Shown: positions 51,385-60,909 of the stretch, piece after piece | Layout: the number at the start of each line of letters is the position of its first letter | Numbering within the stretch: position 1 is the stretch's first letter | Source of the DNA: a bacterium EF100-94H03 bin56 | GTDB lineage: Bacteria > Pseudomonadota > Alphaproteobacteria > SP197 | NCBI GenBank assembly: GCA_002238685.1 | Contig: MPMV01000021.1 | Location: 1 to 64,000 of the forward strand | Direction: 5' to 3' | Length of the DNA stretch: 64,000 nt | Program-made: the position numbers and the translations under genes | The notes under the pieces: model-generated | What the model saw: only the letters and a program-made list of their open reading frames with translations | Told to the model about the DNA's origin: nothing | Databases searched by the model: none

Positions 51385-52695
51385 CTACAGGATGAAGCGC
51401 CCGAGATCGGAGTTTCTTGCCAGATCGCCCACCCTTTCCTCGACGAACTCGGCGTCGATGACCACGGTTTCGCCGCTTCGGTCGGGAGCGGTGAAGCTGA
51501 TGTCCTCCAACAGCTTTTCCATGACGGTGTGCAACCGGCGGGCACCGATGTTCTCCACGCTCTGGTTGATCTGCGCGGCAAGGTCGGCAAGAGCGTCGAT
51601 CGCCACTTCGTGAAAATCGAGCACGATGTCCTCGGTCGCGAGAAGTGCGGTGTACTGGATGATGAGGCTGTTCTCGGGCTCGGTCAGGATGCGCCGGAAG
51701 TCGTCTCGGTCGAGGGCCTGGAGTTCGACGCGATTCGGCAACCGCCCCTGAAGCTCCGGCAACAGGTCCGACGGCTTGGCGAGATGGAAGGCGCCCGAAC
51801 AGATGAAGAGAACGTGATCGGTCTTCACGGATCCATGCTTGGTGGCGACCGTCGTCCCCTCGATGAGAGGCAGCAGGTCGCGCTGCACTCCTTCGCGGGA
51901 GACATCGGCGCCGGCCCGCTCGTTCCGGGCTGTGATCTTGTCGATCTCGTCGATGAAGACGATGCCGTTCTGCTGCACGGCGTCGATCGCCGCGCGGATC
52001 ACCATCTCCTCGTCGAGAAGCTTGTCGGATTCCTCGGCCATCAGGACATCGTGGCTCTCGGCAACCTTCATCTTGCGCCGGCGTGTCTGGTTGCCCAGCA
52101 CCTTGCCGAAGACATCGTTGAGATTGAGCATTCCCATCTGGGCGCCCGGCATGCCGGGAATGTCGAAGGTGGGCAGAGAACCGGCACCGGCATCCTGAAG
52201 ATCCAGCTCCAGCTCCCTGTCATCGAGATCCCCGCTGCGCAGCCGGTCGCGCATCTTGTTGCGGGTCTCCTGGCTTGCCTTGTCACCGACCAGGGCGTCG
52301 ACGACCCGTTCCTCGGCGGCCAGCTCCGCCCGCGCCTCGACCTCCTTGCGCATGTCCTCGCGGGTGCTGGTGATCGCGGTCTCCACGAGATCTCGGACGA
52401 TCTGCTCGACATCGCGTCCGACGTAGCCGACTTCGGTGAACTTGGTCGCCTCGACCTTGAGAAAGGGCGCCTTGGAGAGCCGGGCAAGGCGACGCGCGAT
52501 TTCGGTCTTGCCGACACCGGTGGGCCCGATCATCAGGATGTTCTTGGGCAACACCTCTTCCTTGAGATCATCCGGCAGCTGCTGCCGGCGCCAGCGATTG
52601 CGCAGGGCGATCGCCACCGCCCGCTTTGCATCGGTCTGGCCGATGATGAACCGGTCGAGTTCGGAGACGATCTCGCGGGGAGAGAACGATGTCAT
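51385..52695 (-). CDS. hslU: ATP-dependent protease ATPase subunit HslU
   Basis: This 436-residue AAA+ unfoldase partners HslV. It has the N-terminal [32 protein letters not shown], Walker A GPTGVGKT (57-64), the [16 protein letters not shown] pore loop, an I domain (about 105-230), Walker [10 protein letters not shown], and a C-terminal sensor-2 and docking end finishing in LGRFIL. All parts are intact. ATG 52695 lies 42 nt after the hslV stop in one operon. Confidence 0.97.
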   Translation of the reverse strand: MTSFSPREIVSELDRFIIGQTDAKRAVAIALRNRWRRQQLPDDLKEEVLPKNILMIGPTGVGKTEIARRLARLSKAPFLKVEATKFTEVGYVGRDVEQIVRDLVETAITSTREDMRKEVEARAELAAEERVVDALVGDKASQETRNKMRDRLRSGDLDDRELELDLQDAGAGSLPTFDIPGMPGAQMGMLNLNDVFGKVLGNQTRRRKMKVAESHDVLMAEESDKLLDEEMVIRAAIDAVQQNGIVFIDEIDKITARNERAGADVSREGVQRDLLPLIEGTTVATKHGSVKTDHVLFICSGAFHLAKPSDLLPELQGRLPNRVELQALDRDDFRRILTEPENSLIIQYTALLATEDIVLDFHEVAIDALADLAAQINQSVENIGARRLHTVMEKLLEDISFTAPDRSGETVVIDAEFVEERVGDLARNSDLGRFIL

Positions 52696-52737
52696 CAGGG
52701 CCTCCGTACAGTCTTGCCAGGAGCCTGACAAGGAATG

Positions 52738-53286
52738 TCACCCTGCATCCAGCACCTCCAGGGTGACATGGCGGTTGGTGTAGATGCAGATGTCGGCTGC
52801 GATCTCCAGACTCCGGCGGGCGACCTCTTCGGCCGAAATCCCGTCGACCGCGAGCAGTGCGCGTGCCGCCGCAAGGGCATAGTTGCCGCCCGACCCGATT
52901 CCGATCAGGCCGTCCTCGGGCTCCAGAACATCCCCGGTGCCCGAAACGATGAGGGAGACCGACCGGTCAGCCACCGCCATCAGGGCCTCCAGGCGCCTGA
53001 GATAGCGGTCGGTGCGCCAGTCCTTGGCGAGTTCCACACAGGATCTCGCCAACTGGCCGGGATGGCGTTCGAGCTTTTCCTCCAGCCTTTCGAACAGGGT
53101 GAAGGCATCGGCTGTCGCGCCCGCGAATCCGGCCAGAATGGAGCCCGACCCCAGCCGCCGGACCTTGACGGCGTTGGCCTTGACCACGGTGTCACCCATG
53201 GATACCTGGCCGTCACCGGCCACGACGACTCGGTCGCCGCGACGCACCGAGAGGATGGTGGTGCCGTGCCAGGGAGAGTTCGCCAT
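52738..53286 (-). CDS. hslV: ATP-dependent protease peptidase subunit HslV
   Basis: This 182-residue threonine peptidase forms the dodecameric core of HslUV. The short propeptide MANSPWHG precedes the nucleophile Thr9 in [23 protein letters not shown]. The chain also has [21 protein letters not shown] and [33 protein letters not shown] 53286 gives the family-type propeptide; upstream in-frame ATGs at 53298 and 53337 are less likely. It is first in the hslVU operon and diverges from dusA across about 150 bp. Confidence 0.97.
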   Translation of the reverse strand: MANSPWHGTTILSVRRGDRVVVAGDGQVSMGDTVVKANAVKVRRLGSGSILAGFAGATADAFTLFERLEEKLERHPGQLARSCVELAKDWRTDRYLRRLEALMAVADRSVSLIVSGTGDVLEPEDGLIGIGSGGNYALAAARALLAVDGISAEEVARRSLEIAADICIYTNRHVTLEVLDAG

Positions 53287-53440
53287 CACAATGCCCATCC
53301 AGGTGTCATGGGTTGCTATGTGGCACCCGATCACCACGGATCAAGGGACCCGGCCCGATTCCGCCTCCTCCGCCATGTCCTAGGCGAAACTGTCGAACCA
53401 GACACCCGGTCTGTGCTACATGACCTGCCGACACGGACAC

Positions 53441-54430
53441 ATGACACGATCCATGCAAGAGCTGTCTGTGGCACCGATGATGAACTGCACGGACCGGCAC
53501 GGCCGCGCCTTTCTGAGGTGTGTCACGAAACATACCCGCCTCTACACGGAGATGATCGTCGCCGACGCGGTGGTTCGCGGGGACCGCCAACGCCTGCTCG
53601 CCTTCGACGAGACCGAACACCCCGTGGCCCTGCAGGTCGGCGGCTGTGATCCGGAATCACTGGCCACTGCGGCGCAGATTGGCGAGGACTTCGGATACGA
53701 CGAGATCAACCTCAATGTCGGCTGCCCTTCCAGCAGGGTCCGTTCCGGCCGGTTCGGCGCCGCACTGATGGCCCGCGCCGGCCTCGTCGCGGCCTGTGTG
53801 GCGGCCATGCGCGATGCGGTCTCGGTGCCGGTGACGGTCAAGTGCCGCATCGGCATCGACGCCATGGACGAGGAAGAAACACTCGCCGGCTTCCTGACCA
53901 CGGTGGCAGGAAGCGGCTGCACCACCTTCATCGTGCATGCCCGCAAGGCCTACCTCGATGGCCTGTCCCCGAAGGCGAACCGCGAGGTGCCGCCGCTGCG
54001 CCACGATGTCGTCCATGATACCAAGCGCATGTTTCCCGACTTCGACATCATCATCAACGGCGGAATCCGGGACCTCGCCTCGGCATCGCACCATCTCGCC
54101 CATGTCGATGGCGTGATGATCGGTCGCGCAGCCTACCGGACGCCCTACATGCTGGCCGAGGCCGACCGGCTGATCTTCGGCATCGATGAACCACCCTTGG
54201 AGCGCTGCGGGATCGTCCGCGCGTGGCTGCCCTATCTCGAGGAACATCTGGCCCTGGGCGTGCCGCTGGCCCGCATGAGCCGTCACATGACCGGTCTCTA
54301 TCACGGAGAACCGGGTGCAAGGATCTGGCGCCGACTGCTCACCGAATGGGCCTCAAGGCCGTCAGCGGACGCGACCACGATCAAGGAGGTTCTGGAACGC
54401 GTTGAGGACAGCCGTCAGGCGCCGGCCTGA
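53441..54430 (+). CDS. dusA: tRNA-dihydrouridine synthase A
   Basis: This 329-residue FMN enzyme reduces uridines of the tRNA D-loop. Features are LSVAPMMNCTDRHGRAFLR (FMN site and DusA signature), LQVGGCDPESLA, INLNVGCPSSRVRSGRFGAALM with the catalytic Cys95, VTVKCRIGID, FIVHARKAYLDGLSPKANREVPPL, and INGGIRDL followed by GVMIGRAAYRTPY. Starts at 53441, 53453 or 53420 are possible, none with a good ribosome site; 53441 is a compromise. DusA rather than DusB/C is supported by the SPKANREVPPL segment. Confidence 0.93.
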   Translation: MTRSMQELSVAPMMNCTDRHGRAFLRCVTKHTRLYTEMIVADAVVRGDRQRLLAFDETEHPVALQVGGCDPESLATAAQIGEDFGYDEINLNVGCPSSRVRSGRFGAALMARAGLVAACVAAMRDAVSVPVTVKCRIGIDAMDEEETLAGFLTTVAGSGCTTFIVHARKAYLDGLSPKANREVPPLRHDVVHDTKRMFPDFDIIINGGIRDLASASHHLAHVDGVMIGRAAYRTPYMLAEADRLIFGIDEPPLERCGIVRAWLPYLEEHLALGVPLARMSRHMTGLYHGEPGARIWRRLLTEWASRPSADATTIKEVLERVEDSRQAPA

Positions 54431-54474
54431 CGATGAACCGCCAACGCAAGACATCCGGCCGCGTCGGCGCCGGC

Positions 54475-54864
54475 TCAGACGGGGGCATGGCAACAGGCCT
54501 GGAGCTTGTTGCCGTCGTGATCACGCAGGTAGGCGCCATAGTAATGCTCGTGGTAGTGGGGTCGCGGGCCCGGTGCGCCTTCGTCCGTGGCCCCGAGGGC
54601 GAGTCCGCGCGCATGGAAGGCGTCGACCCCCTCCCTTGTGGACGCCAGAAAGGCCGCGTGGGTGCCGTTCCCTGCCGTGGCTTCCCTTTCATCGAACGGC
54701 AGGCAAACAAAGAAACCGGGCCTCTCGCCCGGGCGCCCATAGCCGGCGAAACCGTGTTCGAGCGACGAGAACAACCGGACGACGCCCAGCGGCTCGAGTA
54801 TGGCGTCGTAGAACTGCAAGGCGCGTTCCAGGTCGTTGGTACCGAATGTGATGTGACTGAACAT
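54475..54864 (-). CDS. VOC (glyoxalase/dioxygenase fold) family protein
   Basis: This 129-residue protein has two beta-alpha-beta-beta-beta repeats. MFSHITFGTNDLERALQFYDAILEPLG starts the first and FLASTREGVDAFHARGLALGATDEGAPG the second; GAYLRDHDGNKLQACCH holds a metal-ligand-like position. Metal-dependent chemistry is likely but the substrate is unknown. ATG 54864 has GGAGG 8 nt upstream; a GTG at 54873 would leave that site inside the gene. It follows the kinase/aminotransferase fusion by 5 nt. Confidence 0.85.
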   Translation of the reverse strand: MFSHITFGTNDLERALQFYDAILEPLGVVRLFSSLEHGFAGYGRPGERPGFFVCLPFDEREATAGNGTHAAFLASTREGVDAFHARGLALGATDEGAPGPRPHYHEHYYGAYLRDHDGNKLQACCHAPV

Positions 54865-54869
54865 GGGCG

Positions 54870-57233
54870 TCACCTCCCGAGCTCGTTCATCGCCTGGTCC
54901 ATCGACGCAACCAGCGCATCGGCGTGGCTGCGCTGGAAGACCATGGGCGGGCGAATCTTGAAGATATTGCCGAAACGTCCCTCCCTGCCAACGAGAACAC
55001 CGAGTTCCCGCATCCGGTTCTGCACCGCCACCATGCCTTCTGGATCCGGGTCCCGGGTCTCGCGGTTCTGAACGATCTCGACTCCCGCGATGAAGCCGTG
55101 GCCACGCACGTCCCCGATCATGGGATGACGGTCCATGAGACCTTCGAGACCGGCCTTGAGGTAGCCGCCCGTCGTGCGTGCATTCTCAAGCAGGTCCTCG
55201 CGCTCGAGAACATCGAGAACGGCAATGCCCGCGGCACAGGCGACCGGATTGCCACCGAAGGTCGAGAAGAGGCCCAGGGCCCGGGAAAACTCCTCGAGTA
55301 TCCCGGCGGTGGTCACGACCACACCGAGAGGAAAGCCGTCGCCCACCGGCTTGCCCAGAGTGACGATGTCCGGTTCCATCCCGTGGTAATCGAACCCCCA
55401 CATGTGTGTGCCCGGGCGGCCGAAGCCGTACTGCACCTCGTCTGCAACAATCATGCCGCCGGCCGCGCGCACCCGCGCCGCAACGTCCCGCAGGTATCCG
55501 GCGGGCACGTCGGGAATGCCGTTTGAGCAGAATGAGGTATCGATCATGAAACAGGCGGTGCCGAACCCCGCGTCCTCGAGTTCCCGGATGGCCCGGTCGG
55601 CATCGGCGGCATAGAAGGCGGCGGGTTCGCTGTCCCCTTCAACCCGGTTGCGGTAGGGATCTGGCGACACCAGCGTGCGCACGTGCGGAACCACCGCTTC
55701 GGGCCGTTCCGGAGAAAGGTGACTGATCGCCTCGGTGATTCCGTGATAGGCATCCTCCATGACGATGCCGCCGCGCTTGCCGGTGAGCAGGGTGGCGATA
55801 CGCCAGGCGATGTCGTTGGCCTCGCTTCCCGAATTCACCATGATCGAACAGGTGAGATGGTCGGGCATCGTCGCCTGCAGCCGGTCGGCATAGTCGGCGA
55901 GAATTCGGTAGACGTAACGCGTGTTGGTGCCGAGTGCCGCCGCCTGGCGGGATATGGCGTTGACCACGTGCGGATGGCAGTGGCCGACACTGGGAACGTT
56001 GTTGTAGGCGTCAATGAAGGCGCGGCCGTTGGCGTCGTAGAGAATGGCGCCTTCACCCCTCTCGACATGCAGGGGCCTCTTGTAGAAGAGGCTGAGATGC
56101 CGGCCGAGCCACCGGTGACGTCTTCCAAGTTCGTGGTCGAGCGCATCCGACTCGGGCGTTGTCACCGTACCCTTCGGACAGCGCTGCGGCATGCGCAGGG
56201 CATCGCGGATCTCCACGGTGGCGGCGTCGGGACCGGTCTGGAACATGATGTCGAGGGCTGCAAAGACATCCAGGTCATATCCGGGCATGTAGGGTGGAGA
56301 GCCAAGGCGCGCCACGGCCCTGCGCGCCACGATGACCGCACCGATGGCGAGGCGGGTAACGACCATGTCGAAAAGGGCATCAACCTCGTCTTCGCGCAAG
56401 GCGAGAACCGAATCGAACCCGATCGCCACATCGATGATGTCGTCCATGGGCCGGTCCGAACCAAGGGCATAGTTGTCGCATGCCAGGGCAAGTTCGACTG
56501 CTACGGGCCCATGCATCATGTCGCCGAAATCAATCACACCGTTGGGTTCGTCCGGCGTCTCCGCACGGGCGACGACATTGTTCCGGTTGGCATCGTTGTG
56601 AATGACCTGGCTGCGGAAGTGGTTCCAGCGCGGCAGGACGTCCCCGATGAAACGGTCAAGCGCGGTGTTGACGAGTTCGCGTGACGAACGTTGTGCGATG
56701 TCGCCTGTATGGACGCGCAGCTTTGGCGCCTGCCGGATGTCCCACAGCAGGGTATGCCGGGCGGCCGGGTGGAAGAATCCCTCGAGGGCACGATCGAGGC
56801 GCGCCACCAGGGTCCCCAGACCGTGACGCTGCCGGCGCGTCGAGGGGAACGAATCAACACTCAACCCCGGGACCCAGGTGAGCAGGCGCACGATACTCTC
56901 GCGGCCATCGGGCGCCGTGGCCCTGGCAAAGGGTTCGCCGGTGAGGGTGGGCACCACCTTCGGCACAAGGATGTCGGGGGCAGTGACGGCGATGTGGCGA
57001 AGCGCAGCGTTCTGGAAATCGACAACGCTCGCCTCTTCCTCCGGGTGGTGAAACTTCAGGATCCAGCGGTCGTCGCCGCTTGTGAGAAGAAAATTCTGAT
57101 CCCGGTCCGAGTCGAGTGGACGGTACTCACCCTCGACACCGAACAACCGGCTGGAAATTCCGGCAAGTGCGGAGTCGGGAAACCCTGGAAGGTCGGTGAC
57201 CAGGTACTTGATGTTCTCGTCGCGTCCGCTCAT
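54870..57233 (-). CDS. APH-type kinase / class III aminotransferase-like phospho-lyase fusion
   Basis: This 787-residue protein joins two enzymes. Residues 1-350 are an APH-fold kinase with IHNDANRNNVV (His212, Asp214) and VIDFGDMMHG (Asp235). Residues 370-787 are a class III PLP enzyme with IMVNSGSEANDIAWRIA, ADEVQYGFGRPG and the PLP Lys (about 627) in TLGKPVGDGFPLG. In vertebrates, hydroxylysine kinase and 5-phosphohydroxylysine phospho-lyase are separate proteins of these same two families, so a kinase followed by phospho-lyase action on an amino alcohol such as hydroxylysine is a good working model. A VOC gene follows; a ureohydrolase gene diverges upstream. Confidence 0.85.
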   Translation of the reverse strand: MSGRDENIKYLVTDLPGFPDSALAGISSRLFGVEGEYRPLDSDRDQNFLLTSGDDRWILKFHHPEEEASVVDFQNAALRHIAVTAPDILVPKVVPTLTGEPFARATAPDGRESIVRLLTWVPGLSVDSFPSTRRQRHGLGTLVARLDRALEGFFHPAARHTLLWDIRQAPKLRVHTGDIAQRSSRELVNTALDRFIGDVLPRWNHFRSQVIHNDANRNNVVARAETPDEPNGVIDFGDMMHGPVAVELALACDNYALGSDRPMDDIIDVAIGFDSVLALREDEVDALFDMVVTRLAIGAVIVARRAVARLGSPPYMPGYDLDVFAALDIMFQTGPDAATVEIRDALRMPQRCPKGTVTTPESDALDHELGRRHRWLGRHLSLFYKRPLHVERGEGAILYDANGRAFIDAYNNVPSVGHCHPHVVNAISRQAAALGTNTRYVYRILADYADRLQATMPDHLTCSIMVNSGSEANDIAWRIATLLTGKRGGIVMEDAYHGITEAISHLSPERPEAVVPHVRTLVSPDPYRNRVEGDSEPAAFYAADADRAIRELEDAGFGTACFMIDTSFCSNGIPDVPAGYLRDVAARVRAAGGMIVADEVQYGFGRPGTHMWGFDYHGMEPDIVTLGKPVGDGFPLGVVVTTAGILEEFSRALGLFSTFGGNPVACAAGIAVLDVLEREDLLENARTTGGYLKAGLEGLMDRHPMIGDVRGHGFIAGVEIVQNRETRDPDPEGMVAVQNRMRELGVLVGREGRFGNIFKIRPPMVFQRSHADALVASMDQAMNELGR

Positions 57234-57360
57234 CGATCCTGCGCCCCGTTGCCGGCTTGGCCGAGTGTGTCGCGATGCACCGGAGCGATCAAGGCATGGT
57301 GGCTTGCGGCGTCATGCCCTTCGCGCCAAGGTTCACCGTCCATTCAGAGGCTATCGCGGC

Positions 57361-58320
57361 ATGTGCCCAGACCACAATCAACCCGTCGATGCATCCGTTG
57401 TGCCGCGATTCGGCGATATCCCGACATTCATGCGCCTGCCCCACACGCGCCTCGCGGACGGTCTCGACATCGCTCTCGTCGGCGTCCCCTGGGACGGAGG
57501 CACGACCAACCGTGCCGGCGCCCGTCACGGACCACGCGAAATCCGCAACCAGTCGAGCCTGATGCGCAAGGTTCATCACGTCTCCCGCATCGCGCCCTAT
57601 GATCTCGCCCAGGTGGCAGATCTCGGCGATTGTCCGGTCAATCCCATCGATCTCATGGATTCCTTGGCGCGAATCGAGCGGTTCTACCGGACGATCCACC
57701 AGGCAGGCGCACTGCCGCTGTCTGCCGGCGGCGATCACCTGATTACCCTGCCCATCATGCGCGCCATCGCCCGCGACCGGCCCGTCGGCATGGTGCACTT
57801 CGATGCCCACAGCGACACCAACGACCGTTACTTCGGCGACAACCCGTACACCCACGGAACACCCTTCAGGCGAGCCGTCGAGGAAGGTCTTCTCGACCCT
57901 CGGCGCACCGTTCAGATCGGTATCCGCGGGTCGATCTACGGCGCCGGTGACATGGCCTTCGCGGAAGAGAGCGGCATGCGTGTCATCTACATGGAAGAGT
58001 TCACCTCCACAGGTCCCGAAGAGGTCATCAGACAAGCGCGCCGCGTGGTCGGCGATGGTCCAACCTACATCAGCTTCGACGTCGACGGACTTGATCCGGC
58101 GTTTGCCCCTGGAACCGGCACACCGGAAATAGGAGGCATGACGACACGCGAGGCCCAGGAAGTGGTGAGAGGGCTTCAGGGTCTCGATCTCGTGGGTGGC
58201 GACGTGGTCGAGGTGGCTCCGCCTTTCGATCCCAGCGGCAACACGGCACTGGTTGGAGCAACCTTCATGTTCGAGATTCTCTGCCTCATCGCCGACCGGG
58301 TGGCCCGGACCCGTGAGTGA
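57361..58320 (+). CDS. ureohydrolase (agmatinase/guanidino-acid hydrolase family)
   Basis: This 319-residue enzyme has the Mn-binding ureohydrolase motifs: SAGGDHLITLPIMRA (about 122), GMVHFDAHSDTND (about 144) and SFDVDGLDPAFAPGTGTPEIGGMTTRE (about 238). The family removes urea from arginine, agmatine, guanidinobutyrate or guanidinopropionate. The sequence is closer to agmatinase/guanidinobutyrase types than to arginase, judged by the PEIGGMTTRE end and the N-terminal FMRLPH. ATG 57361 is the family-like start; it diverges from the kinase/aminotransferase fusion across 127 bp. The specific substrate is open. Confidence 0.9.
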   Translation: MCPDHNQPVDASVVPRFGDIPTFMRLPHTRLADGLDIALVGVPWDGGTTNRAGARHGPREIRNQSSLMRKVHHVSRIAPYDLAQVADLGDCPVNPIDLMDSLARIERFYRTIHQAGALPLSAGGDHLITLPIMRAIARDRPVGMVHFDAHSDTNDRYFGDNPYTHGTPFRRAVEEGLLDPRRTVQIGIRGSIYGAGDMAFAEESGMRVIYMEEFTSTGPEEVIRQARRVVGDGPTYISFDVDGLDPAFAPGTGTPEIGGMTTREAQEVVRGLQGLDLVGGDVVEVAPPFDPSGNTALVGATFMFEILCLIADRVARTRE

Positions 58321-58341
58321 ACCCGGCATGCCCACAGGACC

Positions 58342-59049
58342 ATGACGGCGGACCGGTGGTGGAGTCCCTGGTGCTCGGTGGACGACACGACCATCCTCCA
58401 CGTGGATCTCGCACTCTCCCCGGAACGCGAGGAGCAAGCTGTCACCCTGCTCGACGAAGCCGAAAGAGCGCGGTGGAAACGCTCCCGGTCAAGGCAGGCC
58501 CGGCACGCATTTGCCCTGTGCCGCGCGGCCCTGCGCATCAATCTGGCTGCGCATGCCGGCTGTGACGCGGATGATCTCTCTTTCGGCCACCTGGACCACG
58601 GCAAGCCATTCGCCATCATGGGCGGCAGGCGTTCCGGTATCGGTTTCAACGTGTCGCACAGCGGTTGTCATGGACTGATCGCCATCGGCGGACATGACGA
58701 CCTCGGCGTCGACGTGGAAGAACGCTCCTTGCACCGTGACTTCGACGGGCTCGCCGGCCGTGTCTTCGGACCGCAGGAACGCCAACGGCTGGCCCACGTC
58801 TCCGGCACGGCACGCCTCCACCTCTTCTATCGCCTGTGGACCATGAAGGAAGCGCTGCTCAAGGCCATCGGCACCGGCCTGTCGCTGGGTCCGTCCCGGT
58901 TCGAGATCCCCGATGCGATGTTCGACGGCGGCCGTGCGTGCCTCTTCCGGTTTCCGCACGATCCATCGCCACCTCTGCGCCTCTTCGATCTCGGAGAGGA
59001 GCGATTCGCGGCCGCCCTGGCCCGCAGGCCGGGCGCGCACGTCCCCTGA
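58342..59049 (+). CDS. 4'-phosphopantetheinyl transferase (Sfp type)
   Basis: This 235-residue transferase activates carrier proteins by adding phosphopantetheine from CoA. It has GIGFNVSHSGCHGLIAIGG, the Mg-binding DLGVDVEERS (about 118-128) and FYRLWTMKEALLKAIGTGLSLG (about 160-180), with the Asp-Glu and Trp-x-x-Lys-Glu of the Sfp group. No NRPS or PKS is in the window, so the target carrier protein lies elsewhere. It starts 21 nt after the ureohydrolase stop and may share its transcript. Confidence 0.9.
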   Translation: MTADRWWSPWCSVDDTTILHVDLALSPEREEQAVTLLDEAERARWKRSRSRQARHAFALCRAALRINLAAHAGCDADDLSFGHLDHGKPFAIMGGRRSGIGFNVSHSGCHGLIAIGGHDDLGVDVEERSLHRDFDGLAGRVFGPQERQRLAHVSGTARLHLFYRLWTMKEALLKAIGTGLSLGPSRFEIPDAMFDGGRACLFRFPHDPSPPLRLFDLGEERFAAALARRPGAHVP

Positions 59050-59123
59050 CTCTCCGGGACTCGTGCCCGCCTTCGATCCCTGCAACAGGCGCACTCCCCC
59101 GGTGACGTCAGACCTTGCCAAAC

Positions 59124-59141
59124 TCAAGGGACTTCCCTTGA
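59124..59141. promoter_or_regulatory. palindrome upstream of binding-protein gene
   Basis: TCAAGGGA-CT-TCCCTTGA is a perfect 8-nt inverted repeat about 86 nt before the start of the binding-protein gene. It could be an operator or a weak terminator for the transferase gene. Confidence 0.4.
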
Positions 59142-59226
59142 AGCCCGACGCAGATTAGGCTTGATTCTCGCAAACGTGCCCTTTGCGGCACGCTGATGAA
59201 CAAGAACTGACAGGGAAAGCGCCAAC

Positions 59227-60825
59227 ATGAGCAAACAACAACTCGACTGGATGATTGACGAAATCAGGGCCGGTCGCCTTGAACGCCGGGAATTCATCGG
59301 TCGCGCCGGTCAGCTCGGCTTCGGAGTGGCTGCGGCAACGACCATGTTGAGCAGCGCCGGCATCGCCGAAACGCCGATCAAGGGTGGGGAGGTCCGCGTC
59401 GCCCCGGAGTATACCGGCGCCGAGGAGACCTATGATCCCACCAAGATGACCAACAGCACGGACATCCAGCGTGCCTACCAGGTCTACAACAGGCTGACCA
59501 ACCTTGACCGCGACATGAACGTCGTTCCCAACCTGGCAACCGAATGGGAGGCCACCGACCAGGCGTCCAAGTGGACCTTCAAGCTGCGCGAGGGAGTCGA
59601 GTTTCACGACGGAAAGACGCTGACGGCCGACGACATCATTTATTCCCTTGGCGAACACATCAAGGAAGGCTCCGAGTCACCGTCCAAGCCTTTGCTTTCG
59701 CCCATCGTGGACATGCGGGCCGATGGACCCAACGTCGTCAGGATCACGCTCGATTCGGGCAATGCCGACTTCCCGGTCACCCTGGGCCACGACTATCACA
59801 CGTCGATCGTCAAGGAAGGCTGGAAGGACGGTGACCCTGTTGTCGGCACCGGACCCTACAGGGTCACGGAGTTCACTCCGGGACTGGCCTCGATCGCCGA
59901 GAAGAACGAGAGTTACTGGAATTCGGATGCCGGTCACGTCTCGACCTTCATCACCCAGGGAATTCCCGACAACGCGGCTCGGTCAAGCGCATTGCAGGCC
60001 GGTGATGTCGATTTCGACCTCGATGTCGAGCCCCGTGTCACCGCCTTGTTGGGCCAGAATCCCGGTGTCAAGGCTTACTCGACCCCGTCGGGTTCGTGGT
60101 TTGCCTGGATCATGGCGGCCGACAGGGCGCCCACGGACGATCTCAACCTGCGCCTGGCGATGAAACACGCCGTCGACCGGAATGTCGTCGTCGATACGGT
60201 GATGGTCGGGCATGGCCGGATCGGTAACGATTTCCCGGTCAACCCGGGCCTGCCGACGTACTGTGATGCCATTCCGCAGCACGACTACGACCCTGAGAAG
60301 GCGAAGTGGCACTGGGACAAGACAGGACTCTCGTCGATCGAGCTTGCCGTCGCGAATGCGGCGCATTCGAACGCCATCGATGCCAGCACCATTCTCCAGG
60401 AGCACGCGAGGGAAGCGGGGATTTCCATCGAACTCAACCGTGTGCCCGATGACGGGTACTGGAGCCATACCTGGATGCAGGTGCCGTTCTGTGCAACCGG
60501 CTGGAACTCCCGTCCGACCGCGGATGCGATCCTGACGATCGCCCATGCCTGTGGCGGTTCCTGGAACGAGACGTTCTGGTGCAACGAGCGGTTCGACGAA
60601 CTGCTCGTCATGGGCCGCCTTGAAACGGACGATGCCAAGCGCCTGGAAATCTACTGCGAGGCATGCACCCTGCTGCATGACGACGGTGGACTGTTCCTGC
60701 CGTTCTTCATGAACTACATCGAGGCGACCACGTCGCGAATCCAGAACTACCACGGCAGCCCCGCCTTCTCGGGCGGCGCCGGATGGCCTTACGAGGAGGT
60801 CTGGATCGACGAAAGCCAGGCCTGA
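59227..60825 (+). CDS. Tat-exported ABC substrate-binding protein, family 5
   Basis: This 532-residue periplasmic binding protein belongs to the DppA/OppA family. A twin-arginine signal is seen (LERREFIGRAGQLGFG, then a hydrophobic stretch to GIAETP). Family landmarks are NLATEWEATDQASKWTFKLREGVEFHDGKTLTADDIIYSL. VPDDGYWSHTW corresponds to VPGDGYWSEVW in the binding protein at 7644, showing that the two belong to one subfamily. No permease or ATPase follows; a terminator and an MttB-type gene come next. A methylated amine or amide ligand is a guess from the neighbour. Confidence 0.9.
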   Translation: MSKQQLDWMIDEIRAGRLERREFIGRAGQLGFGVAAATTMLSSAGIAETPIKGGEVRVAPEYTGAEETYDPTKMTNSTDIQRAYQVYNRLTNLDRDMNVVPNLATEWEATDQASKWTFKLREGVEFHDGKTLTADDIIYSLGEHIKEGSESPSKPLLSPIVDMRADGPNVVRITLDSGNADFPVTLGHDYHTSIVKEGWKDGDPVVGTGPYRVTEFTPGLASIAEKNESYWNSDAGHVSTFITQGIPDNAARSSALQAGDVDFDLDVEPRVTALLGQNPGVKAYSTPSGSWFAWIMAADRAPTDDLNLRLAMKHAVDRNVVVDTVMVGHGRIGNDFPVNPGLPTYCDAIPQHDYDPEKAKWHWDKTGLSSIELAVANAAHSNAIDASTILQEHAREAGISIELNRVPDDGYWSHTWMQVPFCATGWNSRPTADAILTIAHACGGSWNETFWCNERFDELLVMGRLETDDAKRLEIYCEACTLLHDDGGLFLPFFMNYIEATTSRIQNYHGSPAFSGGAGWPYEEVWIDESQA

Positions 60826-60851
60826 TTGATCAGGTCGCCTGACGATCCGGG

Positions 60852-60888
60852 CAGGCGCCGGCGGCTGTTGCCGCCGGCGCCTGTCTTT
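60852..60888 (+). terminator. rho-independent terminator
   Basis: Perfect 14-bp stem (CAGGCGCCGGCGGC / GCCGCCGGCGCCTG) with a TGTT loop followed by TCTTT, just after the binding-protein gene. Confidence 0.85.
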
Positions 60889-60909
60889 GCGAAGGCCTGA
60901 AGGCGTGCG

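Noticed and set aside
58342-59049. Biosynthetic gene cluster implied by the phosphopantetheinyl transferase
   Set aside because: There is no NRPS, PKS or carrier protein gene in the window; a lone transferase is common.
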